In this document: positions 11,366 to 23,923 of the stretch, in pieces
Numbering within the stretch: the first letter of the stretch is position 1
Layout of the letters: each line of letters starts with the position of its first letter
Assembly: GCA_033439795.1 (NCBI GenBank)
Contig: JAUTDP010000002.1
Coordinates: forward strand, 3,162,001 to 3,226,000
From: Sordaria brevicollis
Taxonomy: Eukaryota; Ascomycota; Sordariomycetes; Sordariales; Sordariaceae
DNA length: 64,000 bases
Direction: 5' to 3'
The notes under the pieces: generated by a model
The model's input: only the letters and a program-made list of their open reading frames with translations
What the model was told of the DNA's origin: nothing
Databases searched by the model: none
Translations under genes and position numbers: made by a program

Positions 11366-12981
11366 GCAGTTCTCTCCGAATCCTTGTTTCCTCTCTTTTC
11401 AAGAAAGCTTGTTAGTCCCGTGGGTACATAACCTGATCTTTGACCGTCCCTGCATGTTTCATCCCGAGGCTTCCATGGCAAACTTGAAATCTGCCATCCA
11501 TCCATTTATCCATTCATCTGTGTGTTTTGTATCTGGCATTTTCGAGGATTCCCATGTTGACTTAGGTCACTTTTGGGATGTTCCAGGGTCTATAATTGAT
11601 GTTACACATCAACGCCATCCGCATGGCAAGTGACGATGGTGCTGTCACATGGCGATGGCGCCTCGTCAGAATGGATGGATGTGGTGGAATGACATGACGG
11701 CCGGGGCGAGTGGTCAAGCAAGCCGTCGATGTCGGATCGAGATGTAGTGGAGTGTGCCTGATCTTCCGGACTTTTCGCCGGCCGTTTCTTGTTCCTGAGT
11801 CCTGGGGTTGCCGAGATGTCCGAACCGCATCTTTGATGAATGGTATCGTCCGGTGCTTATACATACCTCTACATTCCCATGACAGATGAATGGCAGCTGA
11901 GTGGTGATGCATGCGTCTTTAAAGCGAGCCGACCCGCCCATCCCACGGCTTGCTTATTGCTTCCATGGCGTTTGAGCCTCATATCATTGTTGACTTTCAA
12001 CCCATAGGAGACTCACTGTCCACACCTTAAAGCCCATGATGGTCAAATAAGCCCCAGGGACCGAATCTGACAGACGGAGCTACAGTACAGCCTCCCTTGA
12101 CGTCCTCGCTACAAACGTATATCGGCTCATGGACAAGGTTGGTCGGTCGATGATTAGGCCACCAGCGAGCTGAACTGCCTATGAAGAGATGATGAATACG
12201 GTAGTGGCACAGTTATCGGTTGGTGTGGACTGGGAGAGGCATCGTTGTGTCGTTCGCTTGCCCCACAAATGGGATGAACCATTGACCCTCGATTCCGGCA
12301 AGTGTCGATTCTCCCATCTCCAGCCAGACAGTCTGAATCGAATCAATGCTGGATCCCGTCCTGAGGATGTTGGCGACGTCAGAGTCTGTGATGCGAGAGG
12401 CACATGTTTCGGACGGAAAGCAGAAAATGACCCCGCAGGCATTTTTGAACGCGGGGTCTCTTCACATCCGTCTGTTATTGCTTTGATGGTCTACTGGTGT
12501 GTATCTGCAGCGTGTTCTAACAAAGTGTTAACGGACTCGCGCTTCCCCTTCACCTGCCATCAGGTTACTCATCACGGGGCCGCGTTTGCTTGGAGGTCAC
12601 CCTAGCGACCCCTCCGCTTCCACTGATTCACAGCCAGCGACAAGCCCAACCCAGCGCGAAACTCGGGAAAGTGCAGGCGGGAGGACAGAAAAAGCAAACG
12701 CTTTCCTTGCTTGGTCGATTTTGACGTTTGGCTCATTTCTCATTTCCTCGGGTTTTGAACCTTGGGCATCATCACTTTCTCTTCACCACAACACATCGGG
12801 TCGTCTTTTTGTTTTTCTACATACGATGAACAGCGCATTCCGAAATTCTCAGCCGTCGTCCCGTCTGTTTTTGTATTCACCTCATGTTCATGAAACGAAG
12901 CGATATTACCAGCATCTGCACCATTCTCAGCGCATCCTTTAAGCGAAAACTACCTATAACCTCCTCCAACTTCCACATGGG
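11366..12981. other. Intergenic DNA and CUE/Smr gene upstream region
   Basis: No gene is supported. The 138-codon frame at 12189-12605 lacks any recognisable feature. The last few hundred bases are pyrimidine-rich and probably the promoter and 5' leader of the following gene. Confidence 0.45.
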
Positions 12982-14365
12982 ATGGGGGGAAGAAAAAAGA
13001 AAAGCAATGTGAAGCCAAAAGGCTCACCCTCTCTGAAGAAGGACGAGGGAAAGGCTCGGTCCGAGTCTGTTGACCCGGCCGTCCTTCAAGAACAACTGTT
13101 TGTAGGTATTTCATCATGGGGATACTGTACCCTCAAAGTCATTGTCAAGAGTCGTCTGTTTTTAACCGTGCATGCAGGAGGAGTTCCGAGATCTGGACCA
13201 GTCGCTCATCCTCGCCATTACCCTGGAGCGAAACATCCAAACCGAGTATGAGGACATCAGAGACATCCTCAAGGCGCTGGCTCAAGATGCCTCATGCGAG
13301 CAGGCTTCAACATCGTTTGACCCCTCTGGGCTGGGCATGACTGTCGAGGGGGTAAACGGCGGCGGCGATGAACCTGATCAGAGCATCATGTCCGAGTCAT
13401 GGGTTACGGAAAACGCCACGACGATATCCGACTCTGTCTTCTCCAGCGGCTCCTCCTCGTCCGAGGACCTCAAGTTTTGCGATGCACCCGACCTGAACGA
13501 GCTCGATAAGGTCGAGCGACTTCTTTTGGTGTTTCCCAACTTCAAGGAGCACACTCTAAAGTTCGTCCTCAAGCAGAACGGAGGCGATCTCGACGCGGCC
13601 TTTGACGACCTTTTGACCCGGCAGCACCTCCATGAGACTGGCCAGCTGCCCAAGGGCCTGGATGGTTTCTACGAGCCACAGAGCAGCACCGCAACCCGCA
13701 GAGGCAAGAACAAGTCCAAGGACCAAGGCGGGAGCAAAGGAAAGGCAAAGCTTGCGCTGAACTATGCGGTGGTATCGGCAACGGTGAACGATGAGGAGTT
13801 GGAAGGGGCTAAGGGACCCGTTCGACCCTCGGGATCATCAGCACATCGTGTCACGACGAGTTCTGCAACGCAGGTGGTCACCTCTACCAGCGTCAGCATG
13901 AGGCGCCCCAGCCTCCCAACAAGCCCGGACAGCGAGTACGGAGTCCAGAACCTCTACGCCCAGGCTTCGGCTCTTGCACGCAAGGGACCACTAGGACGAC
14001 AAGGCGCCGTTGTTTACACGGAGCGTGCCCGCGAAGAGGCCCGCGCCGCCGCCGAAAGGATATCATGGGCCTCGGAGCAACTCGTCGACCAGAAGAGCAC
14101 GTACTGCAGCATCGATCTACACGGCGTAACCGTCATTGACGGAGTGCGGATTGCCAAGGACCGAGTTTGGCGGTGGTGGAACAATCTGGGCGAGCACCGG
14201 CAAGCTAAGGCCAAGCTGGAGGGGTTTACAGTGGTTACTGGTGTCGGCCGTCATAGTTCGGGTGGCATCTCGCGTCTTCGACAAGCTGTGGGAGCTGCGC
14301 TGAAGAACGATGGCTGGAAAGTCGAGACGTTGACTGGCCAGTTTTATGTTACCGGAAGGGTTTGA
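12982..14365 (+). CDS. CUE and Smr domain protein (Cue2-like)
   Basis: Join(12982..13101, 13178..14365), 435 residues. The overlapping upstream ATG in CACATGGGATGG is out of frame and stops quickly, so the ATG at 12982 is chosen. The order is a basic N-terminus, a CUE-like ubiquitin-binding fold at about 147-190 (KVERLLLVFPNFKEHTLKFV, then NGGDLDAAFDDLL), a DUF1771-type helix at about 297-335 (NLYAQASALARKGPLGRQGA), and an Smr domain at about 352-432 with the DLHG motif (353-356) and the TGVGRHS loop (394-400). Smr domains are endonucleases; yeast Cue2 with the same architecture cuts mRNA at stalled ribosomes. A role in no-go mRNA decay is therefore a family-based inference. Confidence 0.85.
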
Positions 14366-15523
14366 TGGCGTGCTGCGGTGTCATGAAGTGATGAGAAGGG
14401 GAACTGCGTATGGTTTTGAAGGGCCATTTTGGGCCATGTACATGGTCAAAGGATACCCAGTGTTTGACAGTCATCCATATTCGGGATTTGAGGAGAACGG
14501 AGCAGGAGCGTGTCATGTCTTTTGGCTATCTGAAGCACTGCTTTAGAGTAGATCTTTGACAAATAGGTGTTGGGATGTATCGATGCTATAGTAGCGACCA
14601 TAGCGATGTAGGCTTTGAATTATATCGAAGAATTGATGTTTTTATCCTTCATGATCTTGGTGATAGTGACATGGTTGTTCGGCAAGTCTTGACTAACATA
14701 ACCCGAACCCTGAGTTTCAATCTCAAAAGAACTGAAGACCGCCTCGGCCCTCGATGACGATCTTGTTGACCACCTGCCGTTCCCAGCTGTTGACTTGAAT
14801 CTTGGCAGGGATTCACAGCTGTGGCCGGTCCCGCGTGATCGACTCTCAGGAACCGCATCGACGTCGCGGCCTCGACCAGGTCTTTTGCCCCAGTCCGGAC
14901 CGGCCAATCAGATCCACAGGGCGGCCTTAGCTGCTTGATGACGCATGCAACAACCAAACGGAGGGCCACGAAACAACGGGACACAGCAGCCCCAGCAGTG
15001 ACAGGCATCAACTGAAGCCCCAGGGCGGAAGGGACTGAACACCCGACCCAGAACGCGTGTACGGGAGCTCTCTTTCCAGGTCTCTTTGCGTCTCACCAAG
15101 TTCCAGTTTCCATTTCCTGTTCCGGTTACCCATCTTCAACGCCCATCACCGAAATTCGAGAATAGAGGTGCTTCCTCTATCACTATCATCGCTCGGGATT
15201 CTGATCCACTAAAGTCTTCCCGTTCATTATCGCCTAGACCACGCCGTCTATCCACTCGTTGGACACCAGTGACATCTCCACCATCGACGGTCAACACCAC
15301 GTTGAAGTCTACGAGCGACCATCCTGCGTGAATCGGAGGACCGTACATATTGCCGATTTAACGACGACGGCTGGAATCGTTCCATACACCGACTGATACA
15401 TACTGCACCAATTTCCCGGGAACTAACATCGGACGGAAGATTGTTGAGCGGGAACCTCTAATCCACATCCAAGCCGCCGAGCGGCAACGGCAACGTCAAC
15501 AACGCGAAAAGACGTCCGCCATC
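14366..15523. other. Intergenic DNA, 5' side of the NPC1-type gene
   Basis: No coding region is supported. The stretch just before 15524 is A/C-rich with in-frame stops and looks like a 5' leader (AACGCGAAAAGACG near the start codon). Confidence 0.45.
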
Positions 15524-18500
15524 ATGACAAAGCTATCTACGCTTGTCGCGGCCAGCGGCGGGCTGCTATTATCTGGTCTGGGAAGTGTCGCAGCCGAGAT
15601 CTATACGCCAAAACACGAAGCTGGACGATGTGCTATCAGAGGCCACTGCGGATCCAAGAGTCTCTTTGGAAGTCAGTTGCCATGTGTCGACAATGGCTTG
15701 GCCGAGGAACCAGACGACTACCTTCGTCGACAGCTGGTTGATTTGTGTGGCCCCAAATGGAGTACGGGGCCGGTTTGCTGTCTGCCTGAACAGGTAAGAA
15801 CTCGGTGGGATTCAAACAGCCCAAGTCAATGATACTAACCATAATTACAGGTTGACTCCCTCAAGTCTTCTCTGTCGACGGCGAACCAGATAATATCGTC
15901 TTGCCCGGCGTGCAAAGACAACTTCTTCAACATGTTTTGCACCTTTACGTGCTCCCCCGACCAGTCGCTGTTCATCAATGTCACCAAGACAATCGAAAAG
16001 AAGGGCAAGACATTAGTGACCGAGTTGGATCAGTTGATCTCTGAAGAGTATGGAACCGGCTTCTACAACAGCTGCAAGGACGTCAAGTTTGGCCCTACAA
16101 ATTCGCGAGCCATGGACCTGATAGGCGGAGGCGCCAAGAACTACACTCAGCTTCTCAAGTTCCTCGGCCAGGAACGCTTCGGTGGCTCGCCTTTCCAGAT
16201 CAACTTCCCTGTTGAATACGAGGAACCTGGCACAAAGCCGCTTCCCATGAAGCCCAAGAAGTGTAACGATGAGGACCCCAACTTCCGCTGTGCCTGTGTC
16301 GACTGCCCCGAGGTTTGCCCTACGCTCCCGGATGTCGAGCAAGCTGGCTCTTGTCATGTTGGCGCCCTGCCCTGCCTGTCGTTTGCTTCGATCTTGACCT
16401 ACAGCGTCATCTTGTTCACATCTATCGCTGCGGTAGTCGGCCACATCGCCTGGAAAAGACATGCTAAGCGCAGGAGTGAGAGACTCCGTCTTCTTACTGA
16501 TGCGGCCGAAAGTGACGATGAAGATGAGGGAGACTTGACCCAGAACGGAGCCATGATCGACCGCCCCCAAAAGACTTACATCGTCAATACTTGGTGTGAT
16601 TCTGCCTTCAGCAAGCTCGGTTATATCGCGGCCACGTTCCCGGCCATCACGATTGGTACTAGTATTCTGATTGCTGGCATTCTCAGCATTGGCTTGATCC
16701 ACTTCTCGCTTGAAAAGAACCCGGCTCGCTTGTGGGTGAGCCCGACATCGCCAGCGGCCGAAGAAAAGGCCTTCTTTGACTCCCACTTTGGCGCCTTTTA
16801 CCGTGCTGAGAAGGTCTTCCTCGTGAATGATACGAACCCGTCTGGCCCTGGACCCGTCCTTAGCCGCGATACCCTTCTCTGGTGGATGGATGTCGAGAAA
16901 AGCGTTGCAAACCTCAAGGGGCCCAACTGGGGAACTACTTTCCAGGAACTGTGCCTCAAGCCCACTGGCGATGCTTGCGTTGTTCAATCAGTCGCCGCTT
17001 ACTTCCAGGATGACCCCGATTCTGTTGACGAGAACTGGAAGAGCACTCTCAAGACATGCGCAGCATCGCCTGTGGAATGCCGCCCTGCGTATGGACAACC
17101 CCTTGACCCTAGCATGATCCTTGGCGGCTACCCAGAGGATGGTGATGTTACGGAGGCTTCAGCCATGACCGTTACCTGGGTGTTGATCAATCCTCCTGAG
17201 GACTCTACCGAAGTTGAGCGTGCGATGGATTGGGAAGTGGCACTCAAGAACCGACTGCTGGAACTGCAAGACGAGGCCAAGGAGCGCGGTCTTCGCCTAT
17301 CCTTCTCTACCGAAATCAGTCTCGAGGAAGAACTCAACAAGTCTACCAACACCGATGCCAAGATCATTGTCGTCAGCTACATCATCATGTTCTTGTACGC
17401 TTCGCTTGCTCTGGGTTCCACCACGCTGTCCTTCAAGGATTTGCTTCGCAACCCGGCTGTCTCGCTTGTTGAGTCCAAGTTTACACTTGGTGTCGTGGGC
17501 ATCGTCATCGTTCTCATGTCCATCACCGCCTCGATTGGTCTCTTCTCTTGGGCTGGTCTGCGGGCTACATTGATCATCGTCGATGTTATTCCTTTCATCG
17601 TTCTTGCTGTTGGTGTGGACAACATCTTCTTGATCGTTCACGAGTTTGAGCGTGTCAACATCAGCCATCCTGATGACATGGTTGAGGCCAGAATTTCTAG
17701 GGCTTTGGGACGGATGGGCCCTTCGATCCTTTTCTCAGCCTTGACTGAGACCGCATCTTTTGCACTTGGTGCCTTTGTCGGTATGCCCGCCGTGAGGAAT
17801 TTTGCCATCTATGCGGCTGGAGCTGTCTTCATCAATGCGATTCTTCAGGTGACCATGTTTGTCTCGGTGTTGACGCTGAACCAAATTCGTGTTGAGGACT
17901 CCCGCGCGGACTGCTTCCCCTGCATTCAGATCAAGTCTGCCAGAGTCCATCTGGCCAACAATGGTGGAGCTCAGGCCCCGGTCTACCTCGAGGCTCCTGA
18001 GGAAAGCTATCTCCAGCAGTTCATCCGCAAGACATACGCTCCTCGTCTGTTGGGTAAGAAGACCAAGGCTGTCATTGTCATGATCTTCCTGGGAGTGTTT
18101 GCGACCGGTGTTGCTCTGATTCCTGAGGTTAAGCTGGGTCTCGATCAGCGCGTTGCTATTCCCGACGATTCGTACCTGATCCCGTACTTCAACGATCTCT
18201 ACGAGTATCTCAACACTGGTCCGCCGGTCTACTTTGTCACCAAAGAATTCAACGGCACGGACAGGGCCCAGCAGCAAAAGGTCTGCGCTCGCTACACTAC
18301 TTGTGAGCAAATGTCGCTTCCGAACATCCTGGAACAGGAGAGGAAGAGGACCGAGGTCTCTTACATCTCGACGCCTACTGCCAGCTGGATCGATGATTTC
18401 TTCCAGTGGCTCAACCCCGAGAACGAGAGGTGCTGCATGGAGCGCCGGAGGCCCTGCTTTTCCAACCGCACCCCAGCATGGAACATTACTCTTTCTGGCA

Positions 18501-19498
18501 TGCCGGAGGGTGACGAGTTCGTCTACTACCTGAAGAAATTCCTTACGGCCCCAACGAGCGAAGATTGCCCCTTGGGCGGACAGGCTTCGTATGGCTCTGC
18601 TGTCTTGGTTGACGATGAAAGAGACACCATCCCGGCCAGTCACTTCCGCACCAGCCACATGCCGCTCCGCAGCCAAGAGGACTTCATCAACGCCTACGCC
18701 TCTGCCCGCCGTATCGCTAACGAGATCAGCTCCGAGACGGGTCTGGAGGTCTTCCCCTACAGTGTCTTCTACGTCTTCTTTGACCAGTACGCCACCATTG
18801 TCTCGCTGACTGGCGCCCTCCTCGGGTCTGCCGTCGGCATCATCTTTGTTGTTGCCTCCATCCTGCTTGGTTCCCTGGTCACAGCAGCCGTAGTCACCCT
18901 CACCGTCGTCATGGCCATTGTCGACATCATCGGCGCCATGGCCGTCATGGGCGTTTCGTTGAACGCTGTCTCGCTCGTCAACCTCATCATCTGCGTCGGC
19001 ATCGCCGTCGAGTTCTGCGCCCACATTGCCCGCGCCTTCATGTTCCCGTCCCGCACATTCATGGAGCGCGCCAAGAACCGCTTCCGTGGTCGGGACGCGC
19101 GCGCATGGACTGCTCTCTGCAACGTCGGCGGGTCCGTCTTCTCGGGCATCACTGTCACTAAGCTTCTCGGCGTTTCCGTTCTGGGCTTTACCCGCAGCAA
19201 GATCTTTGAGATTTACTACTTCAGAATCTGGGTCGCACTAGTCATCTTCGCCGCTACCCACGCGCTCGTCTTCCTCCCCGTGGCGCTGAGCTTGGTGGGA
19301 GGTGAGGGTTATGTGGACCCGAGAGCGATGGTGGACTGGAGGAGGATCTGGCTAGTAGGCGATATAGAGCCCTGGTGCCGGATGCCGATTCGGACTCAGA
19401 GGCAGAGGAGGAGGAAGAAGAATATTAGAGGGATCCTAACGTACCTCCTAGAGGTGCTGTGCCGGAGGGACATGTCGTTGAAGGTCCCGCCCTCGTGA
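15524..19498 (+). CDS. ncr1: Niemann-Pick C1-type sterol transporter (NCR1-like), probable 3' frameshift
   Basis: Join(15524..15793, 15851..19498); the annotated frame gives 1305 residues. NPC1 proteins pass sterols and sphingolipids through the vacuolar/lysosomal membrane. There is a signal peptide (residues 1-24), then the Cys-rich sterol-binding N-terminal domain (RCAIRGHCG, LCGPKW, GPVCCLPEQ, CPACKDNFFNMFCTFTCSP). Next come a first transmembrane segment (about 375-395 bases downstream of the domain end), the sterol-sensing domain at about residues 590-770 (core VDVIPFIVLAVGVDN), a large luminal loop, and a final RND-type membrane bundle (AVSLVNLIICVGIAVEFCAH). After GGEGYVDP at about 19320 the reading frame turns into an unlikely Arg/Trp-rich tail. 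The alternative frame starting at 19321 gives ESDGGLEEDL, RYRALVPDADSD and a Glu-run, and stops at 19426-19428, giving about 1282 residues. One missing base there (mutation or assembly error) is the simplest explanation. Confidence 0.92.
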
Positions 19499-20980
19499 AT
19501 TTCAGAGCGGTTTTGCGTGGGTGGAGGGATCGTCGGCGTGGTAATGCTCCTCAAGCTCCCAGAGCTGCTGTGAGGAGAGGAGGAAATGATGATTCTGGTA
19601 ATGTGAATGTTGGGCTCTTTGGCACGGGGATCGGGGTGGGTATTGCGCAGAGGTGGGGTGTTTGGTCGTGATGGTGTTTATGATAATGATGGATGGGTTT
19701 GAATTGGGCTGGGATATGGTTGGGTAGGATGTATGACATATGGATATGGCAGAACCAGCGGAGGGTTTTTATGGTAGCGTTGGTATGGATTTAGGTTGCA
19801 TATGATGTTTATGGTTTTTATTCCTTTATGCACTTGGTTTTCACACATCTCTTCTCTTCTCTCTTTGCAAAGGGGACCGGAGTAGCGAGAATGGGTTGTT
19901 TCATGATTTTGCATGAGAAAGCGTTCATATGGTTGGGTTAGTACATGCATGGTACGGCTGTTGGGGAGAGTTGCGAAAGGATAAATAATGATTGGGATCA
20001 TAATGGAAAATATGGCTTGGATAACATTTTGTGTCTCCTTGTGACAGCGTGCGATGTTGAGATACTTGGTGTCGATTCGTAGGGAGGACGAGAGGGGGCA
20101 TGAAGTCCCGAGACGGTATGTAAACAGCAACCCCTAACAGAAGGCCAAAGTTGCCAACCCAGAACCGAGATATCTCAAACCCAATAACCGCTGTAAACTC
20201 GCTTTCTTTTGGGGTTTCCTTTTTAGAGCCTCCTTAAAAGCCTTCCGGGCTCTTTGAGGTTCCACCTCAGAGACTATTGTGAAAGGTCCGCGCCTAAATT
20301 GATGTTGAAGAAACGAAAAGGGTAACCAGCAAGAGTCAAAATGGTAACCAGCCAGCCACACAGACCATTACCCAAGAACCATAGATCAAATACGACTTTT
20401 CTTTTTAACTATTTCAGTTAGTAAGTCATATGCATTGTGGTGCCTCTCGTAGATTATAAGAGCATTTGCACGAGAACAGACGCTTGCAACTTAAGAACTT
20501 AATGTAGGCTTTGGGAGCAGATGAAAACCTCGTGTTGAGAAGAAGCGTATCCTCAACTCTATTTTGTTCGCGGAGTTATTATAGTTGGAGCTCGTAAAAC
20601 ATGGGAATTCGAGACTCTTGCTGGCTACCTTTATCGTTGAAGAAAGTGGTGTGGCTTCGACGTGTTCCGGATGAAAAGTGAAGCAATCTTGAAGTTTGAC
20701 GTGGACTTGGAAGTTGGACTTTGGACAACAACCAAGCAAGATTCTATCTCTTCTCTTCCGCCCATAACTTTTCTATTCGTCAAAGACTTCCACATCTCTC
20801 CCACAACTTTGGTATTAGAGTTTGCTTTGTCTTTGAGGTTTGTCAACTACGAGGGCCTGGATTGCGGTTTCCAAGCGGTGGTCCAAATTGATTTGGTGGT
20901 GCTGGTTACCGTTTCAAGAGAGTTCCACTTGAAACTGCCCATATAGGTCTAGCGCGTGTGGTAGTAGGGTAACAACTACC
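19499..20980. other. Gene-poor intergenic DNA
   Basis: No gene is called. A 75-codon minus-strand frame at 20134-20361 (contains VEPQRARKAFKEALKRKPQ) has protein-like composition but no start context, intron or homologue that I recognise. The tail of the NPC1-type gene and its 3' leader occupy the left part. Confidence 0.4.
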
Positions 20981-20989
20981 AGAAATGGT

Positions 20990-21136
20990 TTAGTGGCAGA
21001 GTGGTGCCTGTCCCGTCCTGAAGACCGAAAGGTCGTCAGTTCGAGTGTTATGGGGGAGCTGCTTGGGTTCGTCCTACGCACTCCTCCATAGCGCAAATCA
21101 GCGAGTATTATTATCACCAGCGTTGCTTTTTTTTTT
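20990..21136 (+). ncRNA. Possible Pol III unit or tRNA-derived remnant
   Basis: TGGCAGAGTGG at 20993-21003 matches an A-box. AGTTCGAGTGT at about 21038-21048 resembles a B-box at normal tRNA spacing. A GACC-GAAA-GGTC hairpin lies between them. TATGGGGGAG pairs with CTCCTCCATA further on, and a ten-base T-run (21127-21136) could terminate Pol III. No acceptor stem can be drawn, so a working tRNA is not supported. It may be a tRNA-derived repeat or chance. Confidence 0.22.
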
Positions 21137-23923
21137 CTCCTACTCTTTTGCAATTTTTTTTCCTTCTTGTTCAATGCTGTCGATTTTGGCGGAAGTCTCA
21201 GAAGAGTGGAAGTCACGACTGTGATTCAACGAGCTGCAGAGGGAAGAGGACATGCAGTTAATTTTTGTAGCCTATTTGTGGTCCGCACCTCAGGACATCT
21301 GCGTTTTGTGCTTTCATTTCCTCTCTTTTTTCTCAACAGCTCAAATCCAAAACTTGAATCGTACTACAAGATCATTGAAGTGCTTTCCAGTCGCGTTTTC
21401 TCATTGCCGAAACGTCTATCATCCAGCCAAGACTCGCTTTCGCAAATCCGGAAACCACAAACACTGCAATAACATCTGCCGAAAAGGCCACCAGAGTCCT
21501 TCTGGCAAGGGCCTTCAACCGACTCCTACCGACCAAGCTGTTTTCGCCGCCTCCTCTTCCTCCTCTTCCTCCGGAGCTGCAGCTTGCCAGACTTGCTTGC
21601 TTACAAGGGCACTACAGGAAATGACACGGAGAAGTAACATGGAGAGAATGTGTGAAGGAACAGGTAACTTGGACCTGGCAGCTATTCCCCAACTAGAGCA
21701 GGGCGGATGGAAACACTTCCCGAATCCCGAGAACGTGGCGACAGGGTGTTGCTATCTAGCGGTATGTTGGAATCAAGCAGTCGACATAGCTGTAAGTCTC
21801 AAGCTCATAGTTGAACCACCTCATGTCAATGAGCAATGAAGTGAACAATATGAAAGCCTGGTCCATTGGTTTTATCAAATATCCAATTTCGAGCCGCTGA
21901 CGGTACCTATATGTTTATGTTCTCAGACTCACACTCGAAGTTGACACTCATCGCGGAGAACATAGTCTCGAAACCGTCCCGAAGAGGTTGCTTCATGGAA
22001 TCTATTTCCGTCATCACCACAATCAGACCCCACCTTTCCGACTTACACGGAACACTTGCCGTTCTGTTAAGAAGAGGCTAAAGCCAAAGTGCATGGGAAG
22101 CAGATCATGAGGGACGTTCAAAATGGAGTCCTGCCGAGTTCCCCGGGTTCACCGCCGCCAAGACGATCCCTTCTCTTATTACCGAACCTAGTGTAGCCTT
22201 CATCAAGTCTTCAACGCTCTCACTTATACAACAAAACAGCTGCCGCCTTTCTTCACAACTACCTTTAAGCCACCTAAAGCCGCTTATTACGTCTTTGTTA
22301 CAGAGAGCCCCGGACAGTGAAAACATTTCCGGGAACACGATGGCTAACCCATCCCGTATCTTGGTAGGATCTTGCCAGTCTTTGGCCAAACTGTCGCGGT
22401 CGACGATTGGATATGACATCTGCCGATGGATATTGGCTCGCATGTGCCCCTCCCCCCTCCCTAGGCGTTGGCGTAACCCCCCACCACCACCACAATGCTG
22501 TCCCGGCAGTGATGTTTGGTGGTGTCTGAGGTCCTAAGTGGCCACAAAGGTAGGGGATTGTTTGTTCACCTACCTAGGTATGGGCACTACTTGGTTGGTT
22601 GTTTCCAATTGGTAATGCGGTTGCTACCTTCTACACATTACCTCTAGCACTTACACGTACATTGTGTTGCTCTCATCGTGGAACACCAGGCAAGCATCAC
22701 ACAGGAGCCTCCTAGGAATTCGACCGTATCAATGAGAGACGCTCAGGAAAATATTCAACTTCCAATATATCCAAAGAGCATATCGGCTATGGAGGGTGGC
22801 AATCCACGATCAACTTGACATTGCATGCCGCATCTCCAAGCTGGAGGGTGATGAGCTATTTGGATGGTACGATACGGATAGCTACGTACACTTCCCTTTG
22901 CAAGTGCGGAAAATGGGAGGCTGTATACATCCATCAGCCCTGTGCTGTCCCAGTCAAACACATATCTTTGCTACCATAGGTCAGTATGTACTTGGCCAGG
23001 TTATACATCCTTCCATAAAGCTGGTTAACCTATACCCTGCAGAGCGGGTTCAATATCCGCTCAATGTCTACTTGCTCTTTTTACACTTCCCTAGAAGTAT
23101 GTCCTTCTTACACGGCAAATAGAGTTCTCACACTCCTCACACAAAAGCCAACAAGTGCATGGCTTACACTCGAGAAACATGAGCCTAGTGGCCCGCAACC
23201 ACCCGCCTGTGTCTTACCACACTGCACAATCTGGTTGTTTGTTCAAGTTCATATCTAACCGTGGCGTGGGATGGCTCGCTTGTTGAAGTCCTGGGGGCGA
23301 GATAAGTAGGGAAAGTTCTCTACCTACACACAACATGATGAGCATGATGTAGGACCATGCCGAGCCGTCAGCCTGACAAACTCACGCTAAGGGACTTATT
23401 TCTCCGCCTTGCTTTGTTGACACATCATGTCCTGTGTCAGGACTACATACCGAAATTCGGGAGATGTATAGAACATGGGGGAAGTGTCGGGGTAGGTAAG
23501 GTGTGGTCGATAGATCAGCCTCGGGAAATCTTATGACGAACGGTACGTCTACCTACCCCAGTTGATCACTCCCATCTTGGAACGGGGGAGGGGATCTTCT
23601 TGTCTTTCTTATACCCATGCTTTCGCTCAAGAGCCGCTTATCCCCTCCTTACCATGGGTTCTTGGACAACCGGTAATATCATATAAGCTCATCCCAGCCA
23701 AGCTGACTGTTACTCTCTCTTTTTACTTCTTTATCCTGCTTGCTCTTCTCTTTGGTTCCTTTTGTTCAACCTTCAACCTTCTAATATTAGGTTTCAACAA
23801 CCACAAGACGATCATAACAACATCGTTAGACCATAGAGAAAGCATCATACCAGCTCAAAGCCTCAGGGCACCATCTCACCCACCTTCCTCTTTCCTTCGC
23901 ATCATCTTTCCATTCGATTCAAC
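21137..23923. other. Intergenic DNA with doubtful short frames
   Basis: Frames at 21252-21839 (plus, 195 codons with a poly-Ser run and several Cys) and 22105-22443 (minus, 112 codons) read smoothly but carry no domain I recognise. Neither has splice partners that I can support. The final 350 bases are pyrimidine-rich and are probably the P450 promoter and leader. Confidence 0.35.

Noticed and set aside
12189..12605. 138-codon frame as a small gene
   Set aside because: No recognisable feature, no intron partner, and an equally long antisense frame overlaps it.
17735..19024. 429-codon minus-strand frame inside the NPC1-type gene
   Set aside because: Antisense shadow of strongly biased codons, Asp/Val/Gly-rich nonsense composition.
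20990..21080. Functional tRNA gene
   Set aside because: A-box-like and B-box-like sequences are present but no acceptor stem, anticodon stem or T-stem can be drawn.
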